Assembly: GCA_034620365.1 (NCBI GenBank)
Contig: JAQGEQ010000322.1
Coordinates: 248,001 to 312,000 of the forward strand
Origin: Pegea sp. RAD2-039
Lineage: Eukaryota; Chordata; Thaliacea; Salpida; Salpidae
Direction of reading: 5' to 3'
DNA length: 64,000 nucleotides
In this document: piece after piece, positions 10,440 through 24,195 of the stretch
Numbering within the stretch: the stretch's first letter is position 1
Layout of the letters: every line of letters begins with the position of its first letter
Notes under the pieces: generated by a model
Database searches by the model: none
What the model saw: the letters and a program-made list of their open reading frames with translations, nothing else
Told to the model about the DNA's origin: nothing
Made by a program: the position numbers and the translations under genes

Positions 10440-13130
10440 TCTGACAAGCCGACTTTATCAAAACAAGCTTGCAATGGCAATTGCCAATCCTGCAAAAAAA
10501 TTTGCATTGGCAATAGAAAGTATTAAATGTCTCTCCTGGTTTCATCTCGCCTGTAGTGATGCGTATCAGGAAAATTTATGATAAATTTGATAACAACCAG
10601 ATGAAGCAAATGGGATTTAAATGGTTATGCATTAAATGTAAAAACATTGACATAACATCTACCTCCTCTAATTATAATTCAAACTTATTATCTGACATCA
10701 GCAAATCTGTATCTGCTGAATTGGCCAAATTAAAATCTGAAATTGGCAACGATGTATAACCAAAATAAGCATGTTGACACAGGAGGATACCCGACAGAAC
10801 AACTAATACTTTGGGGCTGGCAGATTGGTGAAAGCTTCAGAAGCAGTGAATTCATAAAAACTTAAGGAGGAGGACCCAGCGGAATCAACAGTAGCGGCCA
10901 TGAAAGAAGTTTGTTCAAATTGTATATGAAGAAAACATCATGGTGTTAAAAGAACATGTTTCAAAGGTGGGGGAGTTTATCTTGTCATCTTCAGGAAAGG
11001 TCTCTTAAGAAACAGTCAGGAAAGCAGAAGAATGGAAAGAGCCGTAATGACTAACCAAGTACTGGAGCTTACTCAATTTTCCAACTGATTGAACCATACG
11101 ATAATAAATGTCTCTGTGTGAGCAAGCTATTTAAGCTCTTATTGATACCAGAACCTAGAAGATCTTTGTAAGTCTATTATTTGCAAAATAAATAAATTGT
11201 TCCAAGTGAACCTCCATTTGTTAAAGAAATAGTACTGAAATATAAATCTGTTTATCTTCAAGCAAATGTCACCTTTATCATGGAAAATATTATTGTTTCA
11301 ACAAGTTTCTATCAAGTGTTAAATGGATCTCTATTTTTAACTCTTACGAAGACATCAATTTTAATTACTAAAAGTTTACTAACATCTTTATAGGTACGGT
11401 TGCTAAATTCATACCTTTTTATCGAGTCAGCATAAAACCACACTTGCCCAAATATTTGAAAAACCTCCTATACAAACAAACTAAAGCAGACCCTTCCATC
11501 AAATCTCTGTACAAAGATCTTTGTATAGTTTACAAGAAATCTGTTTCCAATTTCTATTTGGGAAGAGAAAGTGCAGTTTTATAATCACCAAGCAAGAAAT
11601 CACATGCTCAAATACCTCCCCTAATTGATAACAGCGACCAGCTTGTGATGGAACCAGAAAATAAAGCTGAGTTGCTAAACAAACAATTTGAAAAGGTTTT
11701 TATAACCGATGATGGCAATACTCCTTCTCTCTCCTACTCCGACATTCTTACAAATGTCTCTGAGATGGTAGATCCTGACATAAACAGTCAATATGTTATC
11801 TAAGGCTATTTCTTCTTTAAAATCATCAGTTTCCAACACCCCAGATCAGATCCAAGCTTTGTTTTTAAGAAAAACTACTTCATCTTTATCACTACCTTTA
11901 TCGCTTTTCGTTAACACGACTCTGAAGCGAGGAAGAGTTCCACAAATTTGGAAGAATGCTATTATTACTCCAATTCATAAAAAAGGTCCCAGAAACACCA
12001 CACTTAACTACAGAGCAGTTTCGCTGACTTCAGTTATCTGCAGAACTCAAGAGCATATCATTCACAATCATATGACCAGTCATTTGATGGAGCACCATCT
12101 AATATCTGATGTCCAGCATGGCTTTGTGAAACGAAGATCTTCCCTGACTCAACATCTCACTTTTCTTTATGAGCTTACAGTCCATTATGAAAGTAATACT
12201 CCTGTGACATCATATATCTCGATTTTGCTAAAGCGTTTGATTCTGCCCCACACACTAAGCTCGTTATTGCCTTACAAAATTTAAACATCAACAGCTTTAT
12301 CTTATAGTGGATTGAAGATTACTTATCAGATAGAACCCAACAAACTCGTGTAGAAAGATCTTTATCCACTCCTAGTCAAATCACCAGTGGTGTTCCTCAG
12401 CGTTCCATTCTGGGTCCCCTTCTCTTTTAATTTTCATTGAACACCTCATCATAAAACTAGTAGCAGTAGATGATATCAGTGTGTTTATGTATACAGATGA
12501 CATCAAGCTATTATCTTGTAATCCTTCAAAACTTCAAACAACACTACACACTGTTGAAAACTGGTCTACGAATTGGCAGGTCAAAATCCAGCCCACAAAG
12601 TCTGAACTTATAACTTTTTTCGTAAACCAGCTGCAAATTCCTTGAAGCAATACTCCATCAATAGATTTATTATTCAACGAATATCTTCGGTCCTAGACCT
12701 TGGCATTACTCTATCATCTGACTTTAGATGGCGCAATTATGTTTCCAAAATCTTTGAAAAATGAATCAACCTTGTCTTCCTTATTATAAAGACCTTTAAT
12801 TCTAAGTGTCCATACATATTTATCAATCTTTTCAAATTTTATCTATGTCCACGAACTCTTGAATGCAATGTTAGTGCATGGATGCCATATCAAGTTAGTG
12901 ATATCAAAAAAATTGAATCTGTTCAAGCCACATTTACAAGATTAGTATGTAGGAAACTTAATATTAGATACAATAGTTATAAACATCGTCTCAGCTTCTT
13001 CAATTTAGATACTTCAGAAATTCGATGAGTTAAATACGACTTAATTCTTAGTTTTAAAATTATCCACAATTTAATTGGCCTTCAGTTTGATGATTTCTTT
13101 TCCATTAGTTCTTCCCTCAAGTTATATTTA
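10440..13130 (+). mobile_element. Degenerate CR1/Jockey-like LINE with ORF1 PHD-type finger remnant and reverse transcriptase
   Basis: Non-LTR retrotransposon copy. 10450-10760 keeps a broken ORF1 zinc finger of PHD type (CQSC ... IKCLSWFHLAC ... FKWLCIKCKN) interrupted by stops and frameshifts. 10760-11390 should hold the endonuclease, but no endonuclease box is visible, so that part is deleted or unrecognisable. From 11440 the linker PKYLKNLLYK begins, then the reverse transcriptase: IITPIHKKG (about 11960), DFAKAFDS after a frameshift (about 12225), SGVP-LGPLLF (about 12390) and the catalytic box as MYTDD (about 12488). The usual residue before DD is Ala, as in the copy at 55.4 kb. The similarity stops near 13125, before the 3' tail. 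Several in-frame stops make it inactive. Confidence 0.85.
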
Positions 13131-14397
13131 TTTATTTTACGTTTATTGTAGTAACTAAAGAAAAACAAAAAATTAGTGACAAGATTGTATTATTTTTTTA
13201 TTGTATCAATATCAAAATATTTACAAAATTTATTTTATAAATGCACATGTTATAAATATAATAATATATAAAATGCCATTTTCATATAAAATGTTTAAGT
13301 AATTTACGATTGATGAATTATTTACAAACTTGAATTATTCTGTTTTTTATTATAAACGCTCAGGGAAAATAATTCTTTGTGTTAAAAATTAAGACACAAG
13401 TAAAATATGAATACTAAATATTCAAAATTGTTGTTTTTTGCCTATAAGTTTCAATTTTTTTTTACTTTTTAATATAGCTTTAAATAATGAATGAAATTTA
13501 ATTATATTTTGGATTTATACAAAAAATTAATCTTTTTCAAATATATTTATATTTTTTTATAAATTTTTATTATTTATTCAGGGCAGTTGGTTCCATTTAT
13601 TCAGCCAATTTAATTTTACAAATATTTTTTAGAATCATCAATTTTTACAAACTCCATCAAAATATATTTAATTTTCTTTTGAATCTACAGTATCGTTCTA
13701 ACGCCAGTCGAGCAGCACCAGCTTTACTGCCTAGTTGGCGCGTAAAGTGCAAGTTTATCACAAGCAACTAGATCTATATAGTTCGAACTAAACATTTTTT
13801 TCTAGATATTATCTACAGAAAAATTTTAAGAAATAAATTATTTGTTTTAAGCAACTTCACGATATAATAACAGAATTTGAGAAATCTACTAGTTAATCAA
13901 CCTCAATTTTCTTTAACATTTTAGTTGAAACTGCCTTTTGAGGATTGCAAATAAAATATTTGTTCAATGATCACTTTTCTATCACTTTAAATCGAATCAC
14001 TTTTAAGATTTAGTATATACAAATTAGATTGAATCTTACTAAGTTTTTCAAGTGGTCATAAATAAGAAAACTTTAGTGTTGTTCTTCAAACTTATTTTTA
14101 ATTGTTCTTTTGTAGATAATAAAAGTCATTAGAAATGTTTGGGAACTTCAATTTAGATAACATTTCACGATTTTACTAATTCTCAACATCCAAGCATTTT
14201 TCTCAGCTCTTTTTAAAAGCTTTACGATAAAGTTTTAAAAAGCATTATTACCATTATTAATTTTAATTATTATGTTACCGTATTTATAAAAATCAAGAAA
14301 CCATAGTTTTAATTATTTAACAATAAAACCATATTCAAGTTTGCTCTTTCATGATTGAAAATTAGAAGTAGAACTTTTACGTTATCTGAAAATTCAA
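13131..14397. other. AT-rich intergenic DNA with one possible coding remnant
   Basis: Mostly low-complexity AT DNA. At about 13672-13760 a GC-richer patch is open on the minus strand and would encode a basic peptide (RQLGSKAGAARLALERYC) ending in a TGA stop. It resembles the end of a protein, but it has no start or clear splice acceptor, so it may be an isolated exon or remnant. Confidence 0.3.
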
Positions 14398-17300
14398 ACT
14401 TCCGGAGAATCACTATCTGGAAAACCGTTATGAAAACGTATAAGGATGTCTTGAACAGTTCCTACACGGTTTCGCTCAGGACTTTCTTCCTTGTTTCCTA
14501 AATCTAACTGTTCAGTACAGCTCTCAATATTATCATTTACAATTTCTTCTTCATTCTTGCTTTCTTGGCTATCAGTTCCTTTAACATTTATTCGTCCACC
14601 TTCGTTTTGTTGGGTAGTATCTGTTTCGTTGCTTGTACTTTCAACTTCTAAATTTTTACTTTTTAATTGACTTGCTTCTGCAAACAGTTATAAAAGCAAA
14701 TTTGAATTCTTTACTTGTAAAAATTTAACCAAATAATAAATGAAGATAAACCAATCACAAACCTTCTTCTAGTTGTTTCAACTTCAGCCTTAATTTTAAA
14801 TTTTTATCTTCAGCAATACTTCTATGTAATAGCAAAGGTCCAAATATACAATGAAGATCTCTTATAGCAAGAATAGCCTGATCAAAAATATTAAATAAAA
14901 AAAATAATAGTTATAATTAATTAAAATATATCTAACTTTTAAATATTACATTAAATTTTGGGCATTCTTTAAAATCTTGAAAAGATATAAGATGAAAACT
15001 GTTTACAAACCGAGTACATAATACCCAATAAAGGTAAACGTCCATTATTTGATTTCAGCATACATTTAACAGCAATCGTTACAAGATGAAGAAATTCATT
15101 TTCAGTGAGAACTTTTGAAAGGTTATCGAAACTATATCAAAAATAAATAAATAACTATTATAAATAAATAAAAAATTATAAATTAAGATAAAAATTTTAG
15201 CATTTATTACAAAATATATTGTTAATATAAAATATAATTTACTTACGCTTTTTTTTCAGCATTTTGTCTGTTTTGTTCGGCACGTCTTTTATTTTGTTCT
15301 AAAATTCAATACCGGAAGTTATAAGAAATTCCTAAAACTCGTTTAGGTTTTATCTTAATTATTTTCATTTAAAAAATTAGATGTAAGCTTATATAAAATT
15401 AAAAAATATTTTAAAAACCGCTGATCTTTTTCTATAAACTTAAAATAAATCAAACCTTCAATATCGCTGAGTCGTTTATGCTTTCTAAAAAAATTAAAAA
15501 GAAATCATGAAAGAGTTATGATGACATCAAATGTTGTATTTAATTAAATTATCAAAAAATTATTTTTTATAAACGTTAAAATTTTTTGAGAATAATTGAA
15601 CAAACCTTTTCTTAGGAAGAAAGTCGCTTTCTAGGGAAAGAATCTCTACAACAGGATGATCATCAAACTTAATCTCATCATCTTCCTGTAATCCAAGATT
15701 TAAAAATAAATTAAACTAAATAATAAACATACCTCAAGACCATTTCTTCGCTTGTATCTTTCAATCGCTTCACGTAAAAAACCTTCTGATCGTTTTGTTA
15801 CTTCAAACAAATCAGTACAACTCTTTATATTTTTAAATTGTGGTTCTGTATTTAGCTGGAAGATACCATCTCTAATTTGATAAGTTTTCTTTTTTTGAGT
15901 TCTTTTAAAGTTGAATAGTATCCGATCTCGCATCAAAGGGACCCTAAAATATTCGCTAGCAATTTCAGAAAATCTATTTTTCTCTAAGAATAATGTCATT
16001 TCATGATAACTCTTCAATCCAAGTTGGTGCTTCAGTAAAAAGAAAACCAGTTAATTAAAAATCAACAAAAAGTAAATTAAAAAACTTACATCAACTAAAA
16101 TTTGAACGATGGCTAGTTTTACATCTAAAGAACCAGGTACTAAACAACCAGCATCACTTGTTACTTTAAGATATTCGGTTAATTCTTTTGAGACTGCTTT
16201 TATTTTAAGATCTTGTAAATTTGAAGTATGGATGACTTTTTGAATAGTATTGTTGCTTTTATTAACAAAACTTTTAACTGGAATAACTTTAAGAACTTTT
16301 TTAGTTGTTATTTTTTTCGAATTATTAGATGAAGAGGTGGGAGTTTTTGATAAAATCTTAACAGGTATCGGATTTGTGATTTTTTTAACCAATTTTACTG
16401 GTACTTTTTTAAAATTAACAGTAATTGGTAATTTTGAGTGAGTTGATTTCATAGATCTAGGAAACGGTTTTAAAGCTGGATCAGAGTTTAGATCAGCTTT
16501 TCTCCTTATAACTTGAACTTTTTTAAAAACTGGATATTTTTTTTGAAGTTTTGATCCAACACGACGATTTTCACCTGTTGTAGCAGACGATTTGAAAAGT
16601 TCTAGGGGTTTTGTTGGAATAGAGGCTTTACAAGAACCAAATGGTTCCATCACAATACCTGTTGCACGATTCTGAGGTTTGATTATTTGTAACTTTTCTG
16701 AAGTTAAATCATAAATTCCTTCTTCACTTTCACTAGGCAGAAATCGACGTACAGTTCTTAGGGTATCAGGATGACTTATTTTTGCAAACTGAGAAATAAT
16801 TGGAACAGTTGGTTTAAGCGCCTTGACAATTCCATTGTTGTTTATAATATAACTTTCGTAAGAAGTAGGATTGAAACTTATAAATCTGTTTTGAAGTGGC
16901 GGGGTTGCTTTCTGATCTTTAGAACTGATTACATTTACTACTTCTCTTGAATATGCTTCTTCAACGACTATTGGTCGACAAGCCAGTTTTTGATTACAAT
17001 GAATTGTTAAGTCGAGTCGGTTCATAGCTTCAACAGCAAGTTGAGAAAGTCTTCCTCCATGTTTAAGTGCTTCTCGATGTATCTCGTTATCTGTTGCTAG
17101 ATCTGTGGTGCAAGGATTCCCTTCTTCAAGTAAATTAGAGACACCTCTTCTTATATCAGCCATTTCTCTTAAGTAATCATTCTTTTCTTCACGTTTATAG
17201 GGATTTAGTCCAGTATATCGGTTGAAAATATAAACGTGTGGAAATAGATCGGTTTTTGTTAAATATAGATCAAGTTTGAGGGTTTCTACAAATGTACACA

Positions 17301-20300
17301 TGATATCATCAGCTGATTTTGGCAAACTGTAGTCTTTTGGGTCGTTGACGCGAGTCATTCTGATCTGGAAAAATATGGCAACAATTTCAAAATGACCAAT
17401 TATATGAAATGGATACTCACCAAAGTGATTGGCAATTTTGAAACTATATTCTTCTCTCTTAAAAATTTTGGAGATAAAACAATATCAGCTTGTATACGAA
17501 ATCCTTCTAAAACCCAATTTTCAAATACTAGATGCCGATATTTTCCACAGTGACCCACCTGTAAAGTAAATTTAAAAGACAACTAAAACATTTATCATAA
17601 ACATACTCTGAGGCGATTATGAAGAATACAGAGTTGGCGGGAGAGAGGTTTCCTGTAATCTCGCCAATCAACTTCAGTACAAACTTTAAGAAATGTATCA
17701 TTTATACTTGGTTCAATAGACTCTGTAGAAATTTCATTCGTATCTTTTTATTGGCTAACATTTAATTTATTTTACTTAATCTCTCAGCATCAGAAGGATC
17801 TTCACATAATTCCACAACAAAAGACCCCTTTCCATATTGGAAGATTACATTATAATCAGGTGACTGTAAATAAAATTTAATAGATTATAATCTAATCGTC
17901 GCCTGTAAAAAACTAACAGAAAGATTTCGTTTTCTGCGCCAATCATAAACACAACATCTGAAAGCAGAAAGATTGTAGGTTTCAGGAGTTTGCTCGATGC
18001 AAACACAGTCTAATGGGTCAATAAAGATATTGTTCATATCACACATTAAAGGAACACCATAGAATGAAGGCTTTACATAGATATTGTGATTATTCATTTT
18101 TATTTCTTGAAACGGTAATAGCATCTGTAGAATCAAAAAAATGATCAAGAAAAGTCTTGACAACAATCAATTCTTTTACCAGATTCAGAGACCCTGAAAT
18201 GAAATTGTCTTCATAATTGTAAGTGATTGGCGCTCCTCTAAAATGTCTTTGCCTTAGGCAAGCAAGTTTCCGTCGCTTCCTAAATGAGAAATATTGAAAA
18301 AGTAATGTTGAAACAATTCAAGTTTACCTATACGAGTTCTTCTCTCTTAATTTCTGATTCAAAAGATGTTTTTCAAAGAAAGGTTTTTTCTTCAACTTTT
18401 TGATATATTTTAAATGCTTCTTTTTCAACTCAGCTCCTGGTAATAATAAATTGTAATTTCACAAACAGAGACCTTTACAAAACCTTACGTTGAAGCCTTC
18501 GCTTTCTTCTGCTAAGCAACTTAAATTTTTTAGTTGGTCTTTTTGAGCTTCGTTTCTTAGAAGTGGTTGGAATTGATTTGGTTCGATTTGGTTGAACGTG
18601 CCAATCGTTAGATGAATCGTTAATTCCATCGAGATCTATTATTCGGTTTGTGGTACCCATATAACTTTCACCGGGGAGTATATCAGGGTTAGGGACATGA
18701 TCATTGATATCATTTTGAACTGAACGACCAACAGATGAATATGTTTCATCTATGATAGGACTGCTAGCTTGATGAATTTCGAAAATTTCTAACGTGTTTT
18801 GTAGATAATTAGAAAAAACAGTTCCGTTTATAAACTCGGGTTCACAATTTTCAAATTTAATTTCATGATTTATTGAAGGTTCTTCAACACCAGCACTTTC
18901 TTCATCAACAATACTTTCATTATTCGCAGTTTCTTGATCCAAAGGTTGATCTAAGTCTTCTGAGAACATATCAAAAATATTCTGATAACCAGCAGCTGTT
19001 CTATTCTTTTTCTGTATACCAGACAGACCCGTCAATGACTCATTTTCAAACTCATTTTTATGAGTCAAAAGCAGTGAAGTAGAACGGTTCAGCTGCGTAG
19101 TACTTGTAGTAGAATTCGAAGCATCACCAGGGGCAGCAAGGAGCATGTTTCTACAAGTTTCTTCATCAATAATAACACGGTTGACTGCTCGGTGAGGTTT
19201 TCGTTTTTCAATGAATGAATTTTGTTCAACTTTAACAACTCGTTGAAGAGGAAATACTTGATTCACAGGTTGTGGAGCTTCAGGTCTTACAAACGGATTT
19301 ATACTTTCTCGTTTTTTTCTTCGTCCTCTTTTAAGTTTTGTAAATTTATACAACTCTGGTTTAACATCCACATCAATAACTTCAGCACCTTTCGATTCAT
19401 TATTTTCATTTCTGTTTAATGAAGTTTCAACTCCACTTTGAAAAGCAGACGAAGCAGCAGCATTTCGAAGAGGAGAATTATAAAGAGATGTAGAACTCCG
19501 TGATATTTCAGGAGTAAATGAGTTTTCTGTTGAAGCGTTTAGTTCTAACTTTAAATTTTCATCAAAGGTCTTGTTTCTTTTCCTCGGTGGTTGTTGATTA
19601 GGAAAACCACGTGATTTACATTTAAAATTTCTTTTCTTGCTTGATTTCTCAACATTAACAACCAAACTTTTATCACTTTTGTCATTTGATTCTGATGTAC
19701 TTTTATCCTCTGTAGTAAGAATAACGTCATTATTTTCATCAGAATTCTTATTTTCACTGCAATTCTTTGAACCATCTTCAATGTTAGCTTGATGAAGAGT
19801 TGTATTCAAACAATCATCATCTTTTGCAGCATTTAAAGTAGTTTCCTCATCATTTGTTCTTAGAGCAGAAACATCAGCCATTGTATCGTCTTCCTTTGAA
19901 AAATCATCTATATTTTGAGGCTCAGCATATATACTTCTTCTTATATAACTATTTGAAATAGCTTGGAGGTTCAATATGCCAGGTTTTTCAAATTTGTACT
20001 TAGTAAGAATATCTTCAAGTGTTTTAGTGATTGGAATTTCTTTTTCCAAATTGCTATACATATTTTGATTATTTTCAATCAGATTATCTGGTTGTAAACT
20101 TTCCACATCTTCAATTGTATCAACAGCTGAATTTTCTGCTTCACTTTCATCAATTTGATCTTGAAAGTTCTTATCTTTTTCTAAATATTTCGAATTTTCA
20201 CCTGGTTTACCCATTTCAGTAGCTTTTAAAGAGCTTTCACATTCTAAAGTTTTGTTTTTAACCGATCGATTACCACGAGAAGCATTTCGTCGCCCTAAAA

Positions 20301-20582
20301 GAACAATCATTTTAAAAATACAGAAACTTGATCAAAAATACAAAAATGTGTACTTTTTTCCTTGTGAGCATTTATTACAGCAATGTTATCTTCGAATGGA
20401 ATAAATACGTCTACTAAATAATCAGGTAAATACTCAGATTTAACTTTTGTTAACAAAGATAAATCTGAAGTACTTGTTTCAACCAATTCTGAAAAATTAC
20501 AGAACCTCTTTAAAAAATGCTTTTAAGGTAATTTAGAAATAAAATTACTTTCAATAGACGGTTCAGCTTCGTTCAATTTCAT
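14398..20582 (-). CDS. Large charged multi-exon protein, probably nuclear; family not recognised
   Basis: I propose ATG at 20582-20580. Exon 1 (20582-20549), exon 2 (20488-20354) and exon 3 (20294-18489) join in phase, so the ATG near 20310 lies in an intron. Exon 3 encodes about 600 Ser/Asn/Glu/Lys-rich, probably disordered residues ending in an Arg/Lys block (RRKRRLQ). Then come 18436-18328, 18279-18180, about 18124-17918 (SAFRCCVYDWRRKRNLS), 17864-17780, 17733-17609, 17561-17421 (VFENWVLEGFRIQADIVL), and a long exon 17366-16085 with FNRYTGLNPY and a Lys-rich tail. Short exons follow (about 16017-15733, 15687-15608, 15484, 15300, 15130-15010, 14880-14763). The last exon is acidic, ends near 14400 and carries VGTVQDILIRFHNG. 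Introns are about 45-60 nt apart from some in the 3' part. Folded islands within disordered Lys/Ser-rich sequence suggest a chromatin or transcription scaffold, but that is inference only. I considered Enhancer of polycomb and rejected it because its EPL1 signatures are absent. Confidence 0.6.
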
Positions 20583-23404
20583 ATCAAATGTTTTTTTTTA
20601 TAAAAACAGACAAATAGTATTCCCTCTGAACTCTCCAAAAAAAAATGATGCAATTATTTCAAAATACAACTTATATCACTGTAACTTTTTTCACAAGATC
20701 TTTTTTAAATATTCATTGATATTTTATTTATATCAAAAGTAAATAATTTAAATGAAATCAATTATTCAATAATATTTAAATAATATTATATTTAAACACT
20801 ATTTAAAGTTCTTAAATTATCATATAACAATATCAATTATTATTTAACATTCTGTTTAGTATTGCTTATCTAAAGAACTAATAAAAATAAGAGATTTAAA
20901 AAAATATATATTATCATACATCATTTATATCAAAAATATATTATAAATAAAGTTTGAATATAATGATATATATATTTATTTTTCACATAGAATAAGAATT
21001 TTAATTATTTGATAAATTAACTTATATGATAATCAAAAAATAATATACAAATCAAAAATACATTATGAAATGTTGAATTGATTTAAAATACATTTAAAAA
21101 TAAACTTAAATATTTTTGGTAACTTTTCAAAATGACATAGTGAAAAATCACCACAAAAATATTCATTTGAGTATTTCTTGTATAAAAATTTCAATATATA
21201 TAAAATAAACTGACACATACAATATATAATCACTTAACAAACTCACATTTACAACAACAAAATTAAAATAAAAAAAATTCTTATATGATAAGTTTTAATA
21301 AAAAAAATTTTTTTTTAATATCTGATATTTGAACTTTATAAAATTAGTAAGTTTTTAGCATTTTAGTAAATAATTTTAGAGCATGTTTTATAAATTTCAA
21401 AGTCTACAAAGCCAAAATGGTAATGCGCCATAATATAACAAATCATTTACTAGATTTTTCTATTTGCTGATTCAACACAAACAACTCATAGTGAATTCAA
21501 TTACTGAAATCAGATTCAATCATAATGAATATTGTAGCTACATATTTAATACTATTTGATGGTAGCCTCCAAATTTTATAATGAATTTTTAGTATATAGT
21601 TTTAGATGGATTTAAGGTTTGATTGCATGAAAAATAAAACTATTTTTATGCAGTTACAAATACTCTACTTAAAAAATAAAAAGGTACTGCATATAATCTA
21701 ATCCATTTAAAGTAAGATATAATATCATCTAAAAATTATAATATTTTTAGAAGTATATATTATAAATAATAAACAGATTATCAATGAATTTAAATATATT
21801 TTATCAAGTAATTCATTCATGAAGTAATCGCATCATAATAAAAAAAATGTAAAAAGAAAGATGAAAATTAACAAGAGTATTATATTATAAAAATAAAATG
21901 TATATTTCAGCTTATAAGGTCTTTGCAATAAGTCAAACATTTTAACCAAAATCTACAATTTAATTTTTTCATAAAAAAAAAAATTGCAATTTATATAAAA
22001 TAATAATAATAAATATTTTAAGTTTATCCTGATAAGTAACTTAAAAATTTTCTGTAAACTAAAAAAAATAATAACTGAATTTCTTTTCACTTTCTAGATT
22101 AAGTTCTAAATTCACAAGCACTCAACTGAAAATTACTCTCAGCTTTACCCTGAGCGGTAAAAATAAAATCAAACAATATGACCATTTTAGAACTAAATAA
22201 ATACTTCACTTCTAACACATAATTTAAATGTAAGAAAAAGAGAAAAGTACAACTGATTCAAATTTTTATCTTAAAAATTTAGAATCAATTAAAGTAAATC
22301 TGGTCGGAGTTAAAACATATATAAATATTTTTTTAATTTAAAATTGAGATTAGGCTTAAAATAACAACGTATGCAACTCTTAAAAAAAAATACATGATCT
22401 ATACTTTATAGAAATCATATTATTAGAAAAGAATCTTTTTAATTCTGTAAACTATAAAAATAGGTAACTCAATATTTTATAATTTTACTTATAAGTTTGA
22501 TTTTTAATTCAAACTTTAATTTCAAAAATTTCATTAAAAATAATAATAAGAATTTACAACTGTAAAAACACAACATTATATTTCAATTAATGTATGTAAA
22601 ATCAATTTCACTAAATGTAGAAAAGTAGAGTTAAATTGTTATGAGTCATTAATTAATTAAGATAAGTTCTGTTAATGTCATTTAATATAACTTTAAAATC
22701 ATAAGTATGGTTCAACAGGTGATTGAATGCAACTACTAAGATATAATATATAGAAATTTATAGGGCACAAAGCATATAAAAATATAATTAGACATTTGCC
22801 TTATAGACATATTTTTAAATAAACCTTTTTTGTTAAGAATATAAAAGATTTAAACTTTTTAAAAACATGTTGGTTATTGAAATAGATTATAAGATGACTA
22901 AAATCAAGCTTCAAAATAAATTATAAAATTTAAGTTTAAATAAAAATTGTTGTTAAAAACTTTTAACATGAAAATTACAAATTATTTAACCAAAATTAAT
23001 AAAATAAATATAACTAATAAATCATGATACTCAAGATAATAATAAAATGTATTCAAAATAAAATAAAGTGTTGAATCCACTTAAGTTTTTAAAAAAAGAA
23101 CAGGATTACTTATAAGATCCTAATATATAGTGTATTAAAAACTATTAAGCCCTTGTGCGTAAAGAGAACATGTTTACAAGCCATACTATGCTACGAAAAT
23201 TATAATTTTTACTGTTTGTTCCTTTTAAACTTTTTAAAAAACAGCAGAGTCAAAAAAATGTTTCTTTAAAGGCATGCTTCCTAATTAGTTAGTCACAGAT
23301 GGGTGACAAAGAATGTTTAGTTCATTTAAGGTCATTTTTTAACTGACTTAACTGGGCCTAAGAGACCAAAGTTTTGAGCCTAATGTACCGCAGGAGGCCA
23401 AAAT
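20583..23404. other. Very AT-rich intergenic DNA
   Basis: This 2.8-kb stretch has long A/T runs and almost no open frames. The only coding-like patch is about 22100-22165 on the minus strand. There an acceptor-like CTCAG is followed by a short frame (NFQLSACEFRT, then TAA), possibly an orphan last exon. I see no repeat or RNA gene. Confidence 0.4.
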
Positions 23405-23790
23405 TTACCAAAGTTCAACGATTTCACAATCCAAGGAAACCTCATTGTCTACATGGATCTTAAAGAATATTTTAGACGAAATATCCATGAAAATCAAACG
23501 CCCATCATCAAATAGCACAAGAACTGAATAAAATTTGAAAAAAACTCCTTGTTTAAAAACTCCTTATGCGCAACCTGGGCTTACATACTTACAAATATAC
23601 ATTAGAGAAAATAAAGACAGGATACTGATTAATACAGATGTTAGCAAGACAGTCACTATAAGCCAAGAAAGATAGGAAATATGTGATATCTTATAGTGGT
23701 TGGCAGGGAACAATACGAAGGTCTTGAATACCATTGGAGAATGGAAGTAAAAGTTTTGAATTTCAACTCTTAAAATTTTTCCTGGTATCT
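23405..23790 (-). CDS. 3' end of a gene for a single-pass membrane protein, unknown family (partial)
   Basis: Two exons join in phase on the minus strand. 23790-23593 follows an ATATTACAG acceptor and encodes GKILRVEIQNFYFHS, then about 20 hydrophobic residues (LIVTVLLTSVLISILSL). A GTAAGT donor and a short intron lead to 23523-23405, which encodes FLVLFDDGRLIFMDISSK and a TAA stop after VELW. The order, a beta-rich segment then a membrane helix then a short tail, fits a type I membrane protein whose ectodomain exons lie upstream. I did not find those exons between 23.8 and 25.7 kb. The family is not recognised. Confidence 0.45.
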
Positions 23791-24195
23791 CTGTAATATA
23801 TTTTTTGAATTTCTTTAATGTGCCTAATGTACCAATTACGAATACAAGCATTTTAGACTTTATTTCCCACTTTCTTCGATTTATATTTCTTAGTTTTTAT
23901 ATTAATATTTTTTCTCGAACTATTTTACATTTATATTTGCGTTACTTCGTTATGCAAAGTCTACTGGTAATAATTTTAATGTTTCAGTCTCTCTAATAAT
24001 ATCTATCTGCTGGATATCGGTTATTGATGCCAAAGTCACCAATTATCAATTAGCTTTTATTTTTAATGAAACTTTTTAATAACCTGGTTTAAGAGTATGT
24101 TATATCATATTACTGCACTTTTTATTCTATGTATATTATCCTTGTATTTTACATACTCTCATAAACTACAATCTAGTAGTTTCAAGTGAATTACA

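Noticed and set aside
18475-20310. ATG at 20310 as start of the large nuclear-type protein
   Set aside because: That ATG lies in a short intron. Splicing 20488-20354 to 20294 keeps the frame, and an upstream ATG at 20582 begins a compatible exon.
16051-20310. Enhancer of polycomb homologue
   Set aside because: Size and charge first suggested it, but none of the EPL1 domain blocks are present.
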